From: Rhodocyclales bacterium
GTDB taxonomy: Bacteria > Pseudomonadota > Gammaproteobacteria > Burkholderiales > Rhodocyclaceae
DNA length: 64,000 bases
Assembly: GCA_016235165.1 (NCBI GenBank)
Contig: JACRLX010000008.1
Coordinates: 1-64,000, forward strand
Direction: 5' to 3'
A model generated the notes under the pieces. The model was not told the DNA's origin. It saw only the letters and a program-made list of their open reading frames with translations, and did not search any database. Of this stretch, positions 53,830 through 61,903 are shown in pieces; positions within the stretch are counted from its first letter, which is position 1; each line of letters starts with the position of its first letter. The position numbers were made by a program, and so were the translations under genes.

Positions 53830-56106
53830 TTAAAGAAGACGCAAACTGACCGGCTCGATCGCGCCGCCCTGCGCCAACACCCGGCCGATGCGCGCGGCGT
53901 GCGGGTAGCCGAGTTCGCGCAAGTCCGCCAGGCAGGCCTCGGCGCGCTCGGCCGGCACGCTGGCGAGCAGTCCGCCCGCGGTTTGCGGATCGAAGATCAA
54001 CGGGTAGGCGGGGTGGGACAGCGCCTCTTCCTGGTTGCGCAGGGCGCGCCGCAGGCGCAGGTTGGCCGGTTGCAGCGAGCTGAGGATGCCGGCGGCAACG
54101 CATTCGGCGGCGCCGTCGAGCAGCGGCAGGGCGTCGAGCTCGATCTCGGCATCGACGCCGGAGGGCCGCGTCATCTCGACCAGGTGGCCGAGCAGGCCGA
54201 AGCCGGTGAGGTCGGTGCAGGCGCTGGCGCCGTGGGCGATCAGGCAGGGCATCGCGGCGCGGTTGGAGACCTGCATCGATTCCAGCGCGGCGTCGATCCA
54301 CCTGCCGCGCGCCCTGAGCCTTGCGTGTGCGGCGAACAGGGTGCCGGTGCCGATCGGCTTGGTCAGGATCAGCACCTCGCCGGGGCGCATGCCGCCCTTG
54401 GTCAGCACGTTCGCCAGCTGTTCGTCGATCAGGCCGTTGACGGCGAAGCCCAGCGCCAGTTCGTTGCCTTCGCCGGTATGGCCGCCGACCAGCGCGCAGC
54501 CGGCCTCGTTGAGCATCGAAACGGCGCCGCCCATCATGTGGCGCAGGGTGTCCTCGACCTTGGCTTCCAGGCCCGGCGGCACCGTGGCGATGGCGGTCGC
54601 CGACTGCGGCTCGGCACCCATGGCGAAGATGTCGCCCAGCGCATGGTTGGCGGCGATGCGGCCGAAGACCCAGGGGTCGTCGATGAAGGCGCGGAAGAAA
54701 TCGACGCTATGCACCAGCGCCTTGCCCGGCGGCACGCGCAGCACAGCGGCATCGTCGGGGGCGTGCAGGCCGATCAGCACGTCGTCGCGGGCGACCGGCT
54801 GCAATTCGGCCAAGGCGCGCGACAGCACCGTGGCGCCGACCTTGGCGCCGCAACCGCCGCAGCGCATGGCGATGGCGGAGATCGCCTGCTCCTGCTCGGC
54901 CGGCGCCAGCGGCACCTCGTCGTTGTCGGCCGGCTTGGCGTCCATCATCGGTGACAGCTCGCAGAACTTGCGCATGAAGCGGCGGTCGATCCAGTCCTTC
55001 CAGCGCCAGATCCAGTCGCCGCGCGCAAACAGCCAGCCGCGCGAGGCCACCGCGTGGCGGTCGCCGGTGCTGATCAGGGCCAGCCAGCGCGCTTGCGGAC
55101 GGTAGTGCGTGAGCTCCTCGCGGGTCACGCTGCGGCGCAGGTTCTCGGCCAGCGGCATGCCCATGCGCACGGCAAAGACGCCGGCCTTCTCCAGGCGGTA
55201 GCCGCTCATCGCGGCACAGTCGCCGGCGGCGAAGATCAGCGGATCGGTTTCGCTTTGCAGGGTCTCGCCGACGCGGATGAAGCCGGATTCGTCCAGCGCC
55301 AGGCCGGTGTCCTTGAGCCAGGCGGCGCCGCCGGCCTGGGTGACCCAGACGATTTCGTCGGCCTCCAGCGTGGCGCCGCCGCGCACCTGCAGGCGGCCGG
55401 GGCCGACCTGGCTGACTTCGGCGCCGCGATGCACGCCGACGCCGCGCGCGGCCAGCACCGATTCGAAGGCGCGGCGCACGGCGGCATTGTGCGTCGGCAG
55501 GATTTCCGCTTCCGCCGAGAACAGGTGGAAATGCAGTTGATCCGGGTCGCGCCCCAGCGCGGCGAGTTCATTGCGCAGGCGGTATTGCATGGCCAGCGTC
55601 AGTTCGACGCCGGCGGCGCCGGCCCCGACCACGGCGATGGTGGCCGGCCCGGCGTGGGCGCGCACGCGCTCGAACAGCGCCAGCCAGCGCTGGTTGAAGC
55701 GGCGGATCGGCTTCACCGGCACGGCGTGTTCGGCGGCGCCCGGCACGCCGGCGAGTTGCGGCGTCGAGCCGATGTTGATCGACAGCGCGTCGTAGCTGAC
55801 CGGCGGGCGCTCGCGGCAGAGCACCTTGCGCTCGGTGCGGTCGATGCCGATCACCTCGTCGCGCAGGTAGCGCGCGCCGGCGAATTCGGCCAGCCGGCGC
55901 AGGTCGATATGTACATCGTCGAAGCCGTAATGGCCGGCGATGTAGCCCGGCAGCATGCCGGAATAGGGCGTGTCGGTGTCGGTGCAGATCAGCGTCAGGC
56001 GCAGGCCCGGCAGCGGGCGCATGGCGAAGCTGTGCAGCACCACGACATGGCTGTGGCCGCCGCCGACCAGCACGATGTCGCGCAACACGGGCTTGCTCGC
56101 CTGCAT
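53830..56106 (-). CDS. selD: FAD-dependent oxidoreductase fused to selenophosphate synthase (SelD; SenC role)
   Basis: 758 residues. Residues 1-400 form an NDH-2-like flavoprotein (IVLVGGGHSHVVVLHSFA, AVVGAGAAGVELTLAMQYRL, IFAAGDCAAMSG), the domain known to be fused to SelD. From about 415 the SelD part begins: MRCGGCGAKVG with the catalytic Cys, APDDAAVL, HSVDFFRAFIDDPWVFGRIAANHALGDIFAMGAEPQSA and GGHTGEGNELALG. It makes selenophosphate from selenide and ATP; the flavoprotein may reduce or deliver selenium. The catalytic residue is Cys, not selenocysteine. One-base overlap with the SenB-type gene. Confidence 0.95.
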   Translation of the reverse strand: MQASKPVLRDIVLVGGGHSHVVVLHSFAMRPLPGLRLTLICTDTDTPYSGMLPGYIAGHYGFDDVHIDLRRLAEFAGARYLRDEVIGIDRTERKVLCRERPPVSYDALSINIGSTPQLAGVPGAAEHAVPVKPIRRFNQRWLALFERVRAHAGPATIAVVGAGAAGVELTLAMQYRLRNELAALGRDPDQLHFHLFSAEAEILPTHNAAVRRAFESVLAARGVGVHRGAEVSQVGPGRLQVRGGATLEADEIVWVTQAGGAAWLKDTGLALDESGFIRVGETLQSETDPLIFAAGDCAAMSGYRLEKAGVFAVRMGMPLAENLRRSVTREELTHYRPQARWLALISTGDRHAVASRGWLFARGDWIWRWKDWIDRRFMRKFCELSPMMDAKPADNDEVPLAPAEQEQAISAIAMRCGGCGAKVGATVLSRALAELQPVARDDVLIGLHAPDDAAVLRVPPGKALVHSVDFFRAFIDDPWVFGRIAANHALGDIFAMGAEPQSATAIATVPPGLEAKVEDTLRHMMGGAVSMLNEAGCALVGGHTGEGNELALGFAVNGLIDEQLANVLTKGGMRPGEVLILTKPIGTGTLFAAHARLRARGRWIDAALESMQVSNRAAMPCLIAHGASACTDLTGFGLLGHLVEMTRPSGVDAEIELDALPLLDGAAECVAAGILSSLQPANLRLRRALRNQEEALSHPAYPLIFDPQTAGGLLASVPAERAEACLADLRELGYPHAARIGRVLAQGGAIEPVSLRLL

Positions 56107-57110
56107 CAACGGCCTTTCAGCAGTTCGCCGGCCAGGCGCCGCAGCGCGGCGCGTTCGGCGTCGGGGGTGAACAGCGGGGCGCGGCCAGCGCACTGGCGCA
56201 TCAGCGTCGCCAGCAGGTCGTCGCCGTGTTGCCGGCGCCGACTTTCGGCCTCGTGGCGGGCACTTTCGTCGCAGCGCCGCAGCAGTGCCGCCAGCGCCGC
56301 CGCGTCGCCGTGCGGGAAATAGCCGCCATAGTCCGCGCCGAGCATGCCGACATTGCCGGCGATGCGCGAGGCCAGCACCGGCGTGCCACTGGCGACGGCT
56401 TCCATGATCACATGGGCGCCACCCTCCATGCGGCTGCAATGCACCAGCAGGTGCGCGCGCTGGATGCGGCGCCGCACCTCCTCGTGCGGCAGGCCGCCCA
56501 GCCAGCGGTAGTTGGGTACGGCGGCCATGGTCGCTTGCGCCGCCGCGCCCAGCGCCGGGTCGAGCGCCGCGCCGATATGGTCGATGCGGATGCGGGCATC
56601 GCCCGCCAGCAGGCGCGCGGCGGCGAACAGGGTCTCGGGCGACTTCTCGTCGCGCAGGTGGCCGACCATCACCGCGCGCAGGACGCGGGCAGGTTTGCCC
56701 AGCGCCTTGCGCGCGGTGGTGGATTGGTAGATGACGCGGCACTTTGCACGCAGTTCCAGCGGCAGCGCGTCCGGTCCGGCTTCCTGCAAGACCACGAGTT
56801 CACTGGCCAGTTGCAGCGATTGGCGGGCGGAGGCATCTTCGCCGATGTCGCGGTAGAGGTCGGTGCCGGTCAGCACCACGGCGAGGCCGCGCTCCGGGTA
56901 GGCCCGTGCCCAGGCGGCGATGGACTCCGCCGAGCGTCGCGCGTGCAGGGCGATCATTGCGCTGTCGCTGCAGGCCAGCGACGTCGGCCACTGCTTGACC
57001 AGGCGCACGTAGCAGCGGTCCTGCAACAGGTGCTGCCAGCGCCGGGCGGTCTGCCAATTGCCGTTGTTGGCATCGCGCAGTGCCGGCGTAACGATCACCA
57101 GTTGCGGCAT
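56106..57110 (-). CDS. senB: Selenosugar synthase, SenB-type glycosyltransferase
   Basis: 334 residues of the TIGR04348-type GT-B family, identified with selenosugar formation from selenophosphate and a nucleotide sugar in selenoneine synthesis. VIVTPALRDANNGNWQTARRWQ at the N-terminus, VVLTGTDLYRDI, the donor-site LLVHCSRMEGGAHVIMEAVASGTPVLAS and GGYFPHGD are seen. The start MPQLVIV is preferred, since the alternative at 57128 would overlap the divergent senA start codon. Copy 13 of the dispersed repeat lies inside. Confidence 0.88.
   Translation of the reverse strand: MPQLVIVTPALRDANNGNWQTARRWQHLLQDRCYVRLVKQWPTSLACSDSAMIALHARRSAESIAAWARAYPERGLAVVLTGTDLYRDIGEDASARQSLQLASELVVLQEAGPDALPLELRAKCRVIYQSTTARKALGKPARVLRAVMVGHLRDEKSPETLFAAARLLAGDARIRIDHIGAALDPALGAAAQATMAAVPNYRWLGGLPHEEVRRRIQRAHLLVHCSRMEGGAHVIMEAVASGTPVLASRIAGNVGMLGADYGGYFPHGDAAALAALLRRCDESARHEAESRRRQHGDDLLATLMRQCAGRAPLFTPDAERAALRRLAGELLKGR
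56221..56245 (-). repeat. Dispersed 26-bp repeat, copy 13 (in senB)
   Basis: Reverse strand reads AAAGTCGGCGCCGG, CAAC, ACGGCGA. It encodes [10 protein letters not shown], in a different frame from copies 4, 5 and 12. Confidence 0.8.
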
Positions 57111-57126
57111 ACTGCGCGCTTCAGCC

Positions 57127-58287
57127 ATGACATTCATTTCCGACATCGATGCGGCGGTGGCGGCACGCAGCGGTACCCGCGTGGCGCTGGCCACGGCCCT
57201 GACCGACAGCCGCGCGACGACCCTGGCGCTGCTCGACGCCTATGTCGCCGCGCTGGGCGAGAGTCTGGTCGTGCCTTACTCGGTGCAGCTCAATCCGCCG
57301 CTGTGGGAAACCGGCCACGTCGCCTGGTTCCAGGACTGGTGGATCGCCCGCAGCCGGCAACGCGAACGCGGCATCGCCTGCGACCCCGATCACCTCCGTC
57401 CCGAGGGGCGCATGGCCAATGCCGACGCGCTCTACAACTCCAGCCGCGTCGCCCATGTCACGCGCTGGGCCTTGCCGCTGCCGCCGCTGGCAATGACGCG
57501 CGACTACCTCGCCGCCAGCCTGGACGAGACCCTGGCGCTGCTCGCAAGCGCCGAGGAAAGCGACGACGGGCTCTATTTCTACCGCCTCGCGCTGTTCCAC
57601 GAGGACATGCACGCCGAGGCCGCGATTTACATGGCGCAGGCACTCGACATCGCGCTGCCGGAATCGCTGCTGCGCGCCGGCCGGCCCTGTGCCGCCAATC
57701 AGGAGCTGGGCGTGGCCGCGCAAAACTGGAGGCTGGGCAATGCCGGCCCTGGTTTCGCCTTCGACAACGAACTGGCTGCCCACGACGTGAACCTCGGCGA
57801 CTTCGAGATCGACAGCGAGGTGCTCAGCTGGGCGCGCTACCTGCCCTGTCTCGATGCCACCGGCGCCGCGCCGCCGCGCTACCTGCGGCGGCAGGACGGC
57901 GCCTGGCAATGCCGCGAGTTCGGTAGCTGGCACGCGCTCGATCCGGACGCGCCGGCCACTCACCTGACATGGCATGAGGCCGATGCCTGGTGCCGCTGGG
58001 CCGGACGTCGCCTGCCGACGGAAGCGGAATGGGAGCTCGCGGCCTGCACGCGGGCGGATTTCCGCTGGGGGCGGGTCTGGGAATGGACCGCCAGCCGCTT
58101 CCTGCCCTATCCGGGCTTCGTTGCCCATCCCTACCGCGATTATTCCGCGCCCTGGTTCGGTGAGCGCTATGTGCTGCGCGGCGCCAGTCGCGCCACTTCG
58201 CCGCGCATGGCGCATCCGCGCTACCGCAACTACTTCACGCCGGAGCGCAACGATATCCACATGGGATTGCGCAGCTGCGCGCTGTGA
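57127..58287 (+). CDS. senA: Selenoneine synthase, SenA/EgtB-type non-haem iron enzyme
   Basis: 386 residues. The DinB-like domain supplies the iron ligands His64 in WETGHVAWFQDWW and His158 and His162 in LFHEDMHAEA; the C-terminal FGE-sulfatase domain shows RRLPTEAEWELAAC, VWEWTASRFLPYPGFVAHPYRDYSAPWF, VLRGAS and HPRYRNYFTPERNDIHMGLRSC. This is the short EgtB-related form seen in selenoneine clusters, which joins a selenosugar to hercynine. It is the only plus-strand gene here, divergent from senB with 16 bases between starts and convergent with egtD. Confidence 0.9.
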   Translation: MTFISDIDAAVAARSGTRVALATALTDSRATTLALLDAYVAALGESLVVPYSVQLNPPLWETGHVAWFQDWWIARSRQRERGIACDPDHLRPEGRMANADALYNSSRVAHVTRWALPLPPLAMTRDYLAASLDETLALLASAEESDDGLYFYRLALFHEDMHAEAAIYMAQALDIALPESLLRAGRPCAANQELGVAAQNWRLGNAGPGFAFDNELAAHDVNLGDFEIDSEVLSWARYLPCLDATGAAPPRYLRRQDGAWQCREFGSWHALDPDAPATHLTWHEADAWCRWAGRRLPTEAEWELAACTRADFRWGRVWEWTASRFLPYPGFVAHPYRDYSAPWFGERYVLRGASRATSPRMAHPRYRNYFTPERNDIHMGLRSCAL

Positions 58288-58288
58288 T

Positions 58289-59248
58289 TCACGCATCATG
58301 GCTTTCGGCGGCGAAAACCGCGAACCACTGACGCTCGTCGGTCCAGTGACGCAGGCCCTTGAAGCCGGCTTCCCGCAGCAATGCGGCAAAGTCGTCGAGC
58401 CGCCATTTGCAGGAATTTTCGGTATGCATGCGTTCGCCGGCGGCAAAGCGGCGTTCGCCGCCGGGCCAGCACACGGTGGTATCGCGCAGGGCTTCGAGGT
58501 GCATTTCGATGCGTGAATCGGCGCTGCTGAAGAAGGCCACGTGGCGCCAGTCGGCGATCTCGAAATCGGTGCTGGCCAGGCGGTTGAGGTGCAGCAGCAT
58601 GTTGCGGTTGAAGGCGGCGGTGACGCCCAGCGGGTCGTCGTAGGCCGGTTCCAGCACGGCGGCCGGCTTGACCAGGTCCACGCCGATCAGCAGCGCGCCG
58701 CCCTGGCTGGCGGCATGGGCCTGGCGCAGGAAGGCCAGGGCCGCGTCGGGCGTGAAATTGCCGATGCTGGAGCCGGGATAGAACAGGGTGCGCGGCCCGG
58801 GGCCGACCTCCGCCGGCAGTGCCAGGTTTTGTGAAAAATCGAGCCCGATGCCGAGCATGTCCATCTCCGGGTGCTCGCGCTGCAAACAGGCCAGCGAGTC
58901 ACGCAGGAAGGTCACCGAGATGTCGACCGCGACATAGCGCCGGACGCGGAAGGTCTCGAACAGCCGGGCGGCCTTTTCGCAATTGCCGGCGCCGAGGTCG
59001 ACCAGGCAGTCGACCGGCCCCAGCGCGCGCGCCATGTCCCTCATCTCGCGGCTGAAAATGGCGGCTTCGGTGCGCGTCGGGTAGTACTCCGGCAATTCGG
59101 TGATGGCGGCGAACAGGCGCGAGCCGAGTGCGTCATACAGGTACTTGGGTGCGATTGTCGCCGTCGGCGCCACGAGGCCGGCGAGCAACTCGGCGCGCAC
59201 CGCCTGCGGGTCGTCGCGCGCGATCTGGATCAGGCGCGGGGATTTCAC
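58289..59248 (-). CDS. egtD: L-histidine N-alpha-methyltransferase
   Basis: 319 residues trimethylating histidine to hercynine with SAM. YLYDALGSRLFAAITELPEYYPTRTEAAIF, SAM motif CLVDLGAGNCEKAARLF, YPGSSIGNFTP, GVDLVKP, FNRNMLLHLNRLA and the histidine pocket MHTENSCKW are all present. GTG start overlaps the YHS lipoprotein stop by 4 bases (GTGA). Hercynine feeds SenA. No egtA, egtC or egtE is seen, so the product should be selenoneine or SenA-type ergothioneine rather than the mycobacterial pathway. Confidence 0.95.
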   Translation of the reverse strand: MKSPRLIQIARDDPQAVRAELLAGLVAPTATIAPKYLYDALGSRLFAAITELPEYYPTRTEAAIFSREMRDMARALGPVDCLVDLGAGNCEKAARLFETFRVRRYVAVDISVTFLRDSLACLQREHPEMDMLGIGLDFSQNLALPAEVGPGPRTLFYPGSSIGNFTPDAALAFLRQAHAASQGGALLIGVDLVKPAAVLEPAYDDPLGVTAAFNRNMLLHLNRLASTDFEIADWRHVAFFSSADSRIEMHLEALRDTTVCWPGGERRFAAGERMHTENSCKWRLDDFAALLREAGFKGLRHWTDERQWFAVFAAESHDA

Positions 59249-59838
59249 TGCGCCTTGCCGCCCTTGGCTTTGGCGGCGGCGACGGCCCTGGCCAGGTCAT
59301 CGCCGCTCTGGTAATGCGGGACGCGGAAGACCAAGCGCTTCCAGCGTTGAAAAAAGCTGTTGTGGCCGGCGATTTCGTCCTTCCAGTAGGACTCAGCCAG
59401 GGCCAGGTTCTTCTGCTCGTCGAGCTCGAAAGCATCCTTGGAGGCCTGGCCGCCGAAGATGTAGAGCTTGCCCTTGATCATTTTCCAGGTGTCGGCGTCG
59501 CCGCCCCAGGGAATGCCATAGGCGATACCGTTGGCGCAGTAGCCACCGAATTCGGGCAGGTATTTGCTCGGTTGCTTGTCGAACAGCGCCTTGTTCTCGG
59601 CGCTGGCAAAGCGGAAGCTGATGTTCTCGTAGCGGCTGCTGAATTGCGCCGTGCCCTGGCGGAACTTGCCCTCGGTGAAATAGGCGACCAGGTCGGCGCC
59701 CTTGAGCATGACGCGTGCGTCGTCGCCATCGGCCACGGCATTGACCGGCGTGTAGCCGCCGGAAGGGTTCTGCGCGGTCATGGCGCCGCAGCCGGCCAGC
59801 AGCAGGACAGCGCCGGCGATCAGGAGCAGGCGTTTCAT
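59245..59838 (-). CDS. YHS-domain lipoprotein
   Basis: 197 residues with lipobox LLAGCGAM. The YHS-like domain (GADLVAYFTEGKFRQGTAQFSSRYENISFRFASAENKALFDKQPSKYLPEFGGYCANGIAYG) is typical of small periplasmic metal-binding proteins. The C-terminal tail is Lys-rich. It overlaps the ATP-grasp gene and egtD by 4 bases each, so it belongs to the selenoneine transcription unit. Confidence 0.88.
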   Translation of the reverse strand: MKRLLLIAGAVLLLAGCGAMTAQNPSGGYTPVNAVADGDDARVMLKGADLVAYFTEGKFRQGTAQFSSRYENISFRFASAENKALFDKQPSKYLPEFGGYCANGIAYGIPWGGDADTWKMIKGKLYIFGGQASKDAFELDEQKNLALAESYWKDEIAGHNSFFQRWKRLVFRVPHYQSGDDLARAVAAAKAKGGKAQ

Positions 59839-61178
59839 GTCGGGGTCTCCAGGGAAAGTTCTTGTGTCAGGGGCGGCAGGGTGTCGCTCGCGGGTTCCTG
59901 CGCCGAGCAGGGCGATGGCCAGCCGAGCAGGGCGCTCGCCGTCGCGCAATGCGCGGCGAGGTCGGCGACGTCGGTGCCGCCAAGGTGCAGGATGCCGTAG
60001 CGGTAGCTGGCCAGCCATTTGAAATCGCGCGCGATCTGGCCGGCGGTCTTGGGAAAGTGGAACAGCATGGCGTCGGGATACTGCCGCGCCAGCTCGGCGA
60101 TGCGCGCCGCCGACGGCATGGGCGGCCGCGCCGCGGGGTCGAAGCTGCGATAGACGAAGCTGGCGGCGACGCCGGCGCTGGGCGCGGCGCGCGGCAGCAG
60201 CGCCGGGTCACGGCCATGGGCCAGTTCCAGCGCCAGGCGATGCAGGTCGACGCCATCGACGCGCAGGTAGAGATCGGAGAACTGCGCGGCCATGCGCGGG
60301 TTGAATTCGATCACGGTGAGCTTGCCGCTCGCCGCATCGAAGAAGAATTCCATGTTGAACAGGCCGTGGTCGAAGCCGATCGCGGCGAGGAAGCGGTGCG
60401 CCACGGCTATTGCCTGCGCGCGCACGGCCTCGGGCAGGCCGCAGGGGTAGACGAAACGGCGGAAGCATTGCGTGCCCGGGTACATCTCGGAATGCACCAC
60501 GCCCAGCGGGCGCAGCTCGCCTTTGATGACATAGCCGTCGAGGTTGTACTGGAGCCCCGGCGCCGGCTGTTCCAGCAACAGACGATGGGCGCTGCCGGCC
60601 TCGGGCAGGCGCTGTTGCGCGATGCGCTCGAAGGGTTCGACCAGATGGCGGATCACCCACAGTTCCCAGGCGCCGAAGCGCGTCATGGCCTGCAACTCCT
60701 CGCGGCTGCGCACCGTGCGGGCCAGCACCGAAAAGGCGGCCTTCACCGGCTTGACGAAGCTCGGGTAGGCGAGTCCTGCGGGGATGGGTTCGCCGTAGCG
60801 CGCCGGCATCAGGCCGAAGCCGGTATTGGCCTCGGGGGCGACCTGTTGCAGCACGCGTCGCGCGTGCAGCTTGTGCTGACAGGCCAGCACCGCATTCACC
60901 GGCGTGCCCGGCCAGCCCATGCGCTCGGCCAGCATGGCGGCACCCAGTGCGCCGAACTGCTCGTGGTTGGATGTGACGGCATTCCAGCCGGCGCGTGGGG
61001 CCTTGCGCGCGAGGCGGTCGACAAAGCGCGTCAGGTCGAAGCCCGGCAGGCGCGCATTGCTGGGAAAGCTGAACAGGTCGAAGCCAGCGTGGTCGTGAGG
61101 AAACTCGGCAGCCCAGCGGCCGAAGCCGAGGCGGTCCCAGTCGTAGTTGAAGAGGACGAGGGTGCGCGGCCCGGTCAT
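59835..61178 (-). CDS. ATP-grasp ligase of unknown substrate
   Basis: 447 residues. A pre-ATP-grasp region (LVLFNYDWDRLGFGRWAAEF) precedes the ATP-grasp core: QHKLHARRVLQ, YPSFVKPVKAAFSVLA with the ATP-binding Lys, and the metal motif FNMEFFFDAASGKLTVIEFNPRMA. ATP-grasp ligases join a carboxylate to an amine or thiol. It is the third gene of a chain of 4-base overlaps that ends in egtD, so a role in conjugating hercynine, selenoneine or a precursor is plausible but unproven. I know no named family for it. Confidence 0.88.
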   Translation of the reverse strand: MTGPRTLVLFNYDWDRLGFGRWAAEFPHDHAGFDLFSFPSNARLPGFDLTRFVDRLARKAPRAGWNAVTSNHEQFGALGAAMLAERMGWPGTPVNAVLACQHKLHARRVLQQVAPEANTGFGLMPARYGEPIPAGLAYPSFVKPVKAAFSVLARTVRSREELQAMTRFGAWELWVIRHLVEPFERIAQQRLPEAGSAHRLLLEQPAPGLQYNLDGYVIKGELRPLGVVHSEMYPGTQCFRRFVYPCGLPEAVRAQAIAVAHRFLAAIGFDHGLFNMEFFFDAASGKLTVIEFNPRMAAQFSDLYLRVDGVDLHRLALELAHGRDPALLPRAAPSAGVAASFVYRSFDPAARPPMPSAARIAELARQYPDAMLFHFPKTAGQIARDFKWLASYRYGILHLGGTDVADLAAHCATASALLGWPSPCSAQEPASDTLPPLTQELSLETPT

Positions 61179-61903
61179 TGCCGTGGCGCCATGCGCAGGC
61201 GGTGCAACAGCGGCTTCAGTAACCAGGGCAGCAGGGCCAGGGCCGCCAGCGAGGCCAGCAGCGAGGGCGAATGCAGGTCGGCAAGCTGGCGCACGTGGCC
61301 CAGTTCGCTGCCGGCGTTGACATAGACGAAGGTGCCGGCCGCCATGCCGACGAAGCTGATCCAGGTAAAGGTCCAGGCGCGCATCGCGGTCAGTCCGGCG
61401 ACCAGGTTGACCACGGTGAAGGGCACCACGGGCACCAGGCGCAGGCTGAACAGCCAGGCGGCGCCGTCGGCGTTGATGCGGGCTTCGATGCCGGCCAGTC
61501 GCGCGCCGTGGCGACGTCGTACCCAGGGTTGCAGCCAGCGGCGTGAACCCAGCATGGCGAGCGTGGCGCCGGCGGTGCAGCCGCCGAGGCAGAGCAGGGT
61601 GCCGAGTGCGGCGCCAAAGCCCGAGCCGGCGGCCAGCATCAACAGCGAGGCACCCGGCAGGCCAAGGGCGGCGAGCAGGGTGTGGAGGACGAAGGTTAGC
61701 GCCACCGCCAGCAGCCAGTAGGTTTCGACCAGTCGACGAAAGCCGCTTTGCCATTCCTGCCAGGCGGCGAGATTGGGGCTGAGGTGCTGACTGGTTGAGG
61801 AGAGCCAGGCGAGCGCAAGCACCAGGAAAGAAAAGCCCAGCCACCAGCGCAGTGCGGCGGTGACGGATTGGCGGCGGGCGGGCGTCGGGGGTGCTTGGTT
61901 CAT
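61175..61903 (-). CDS. VTT (TVP38/TMEM64) family membrane protein
   Basis: 242 residues with about six hydrophobic segments. GLPGASLLMLAAGSGFGAALGTLLCLGGCTAGATLAMLGSR and FSLRLVPVVPFTVVNLVAGLTAMRAWTFTWISFVGMAAGTFVYVNAGSEL are VTT-domain motifs, close in sequence to the N-terminal domain of the fusion at 39,606-41,768. A possible exporter or lipid-linked transporter for the cassette product. Confidence 0.9.
   Translation of the reverse strand: MNQAPPTPARRQSVTAALRWWLGFSFLVLALAWLSSTSQHLSPNLAAWQEWQSGFRRLVETYWLLAVALTFVLHTLLAALGLPGASLLMLAAGSGFGAALGTLLCLGGCTAGATLAMLGSRRWLQPWVRRRHGARLAGIEARINADGAAWLFSLRLVPVVPFTVVNLVAGLTAMRAWTFTWISFVGMAAGTFVYVNAGSELGHVRQLADLHSPSLLASLAALALLPWLLKPLLHRLRMAPRQ

Noticed and set aside
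55590..55640. GGCGCCGG ... ACGGCGAT in the selD fusion
   Set aside because: Eight rather than four bases separate the halves and the AAAGTC part is missing.
53830..56106. Selenocysteine at the SelD active site
   Set aside because: The codons in RCGGCGAK are ordinary Cys codons, with no in-frame TGA.
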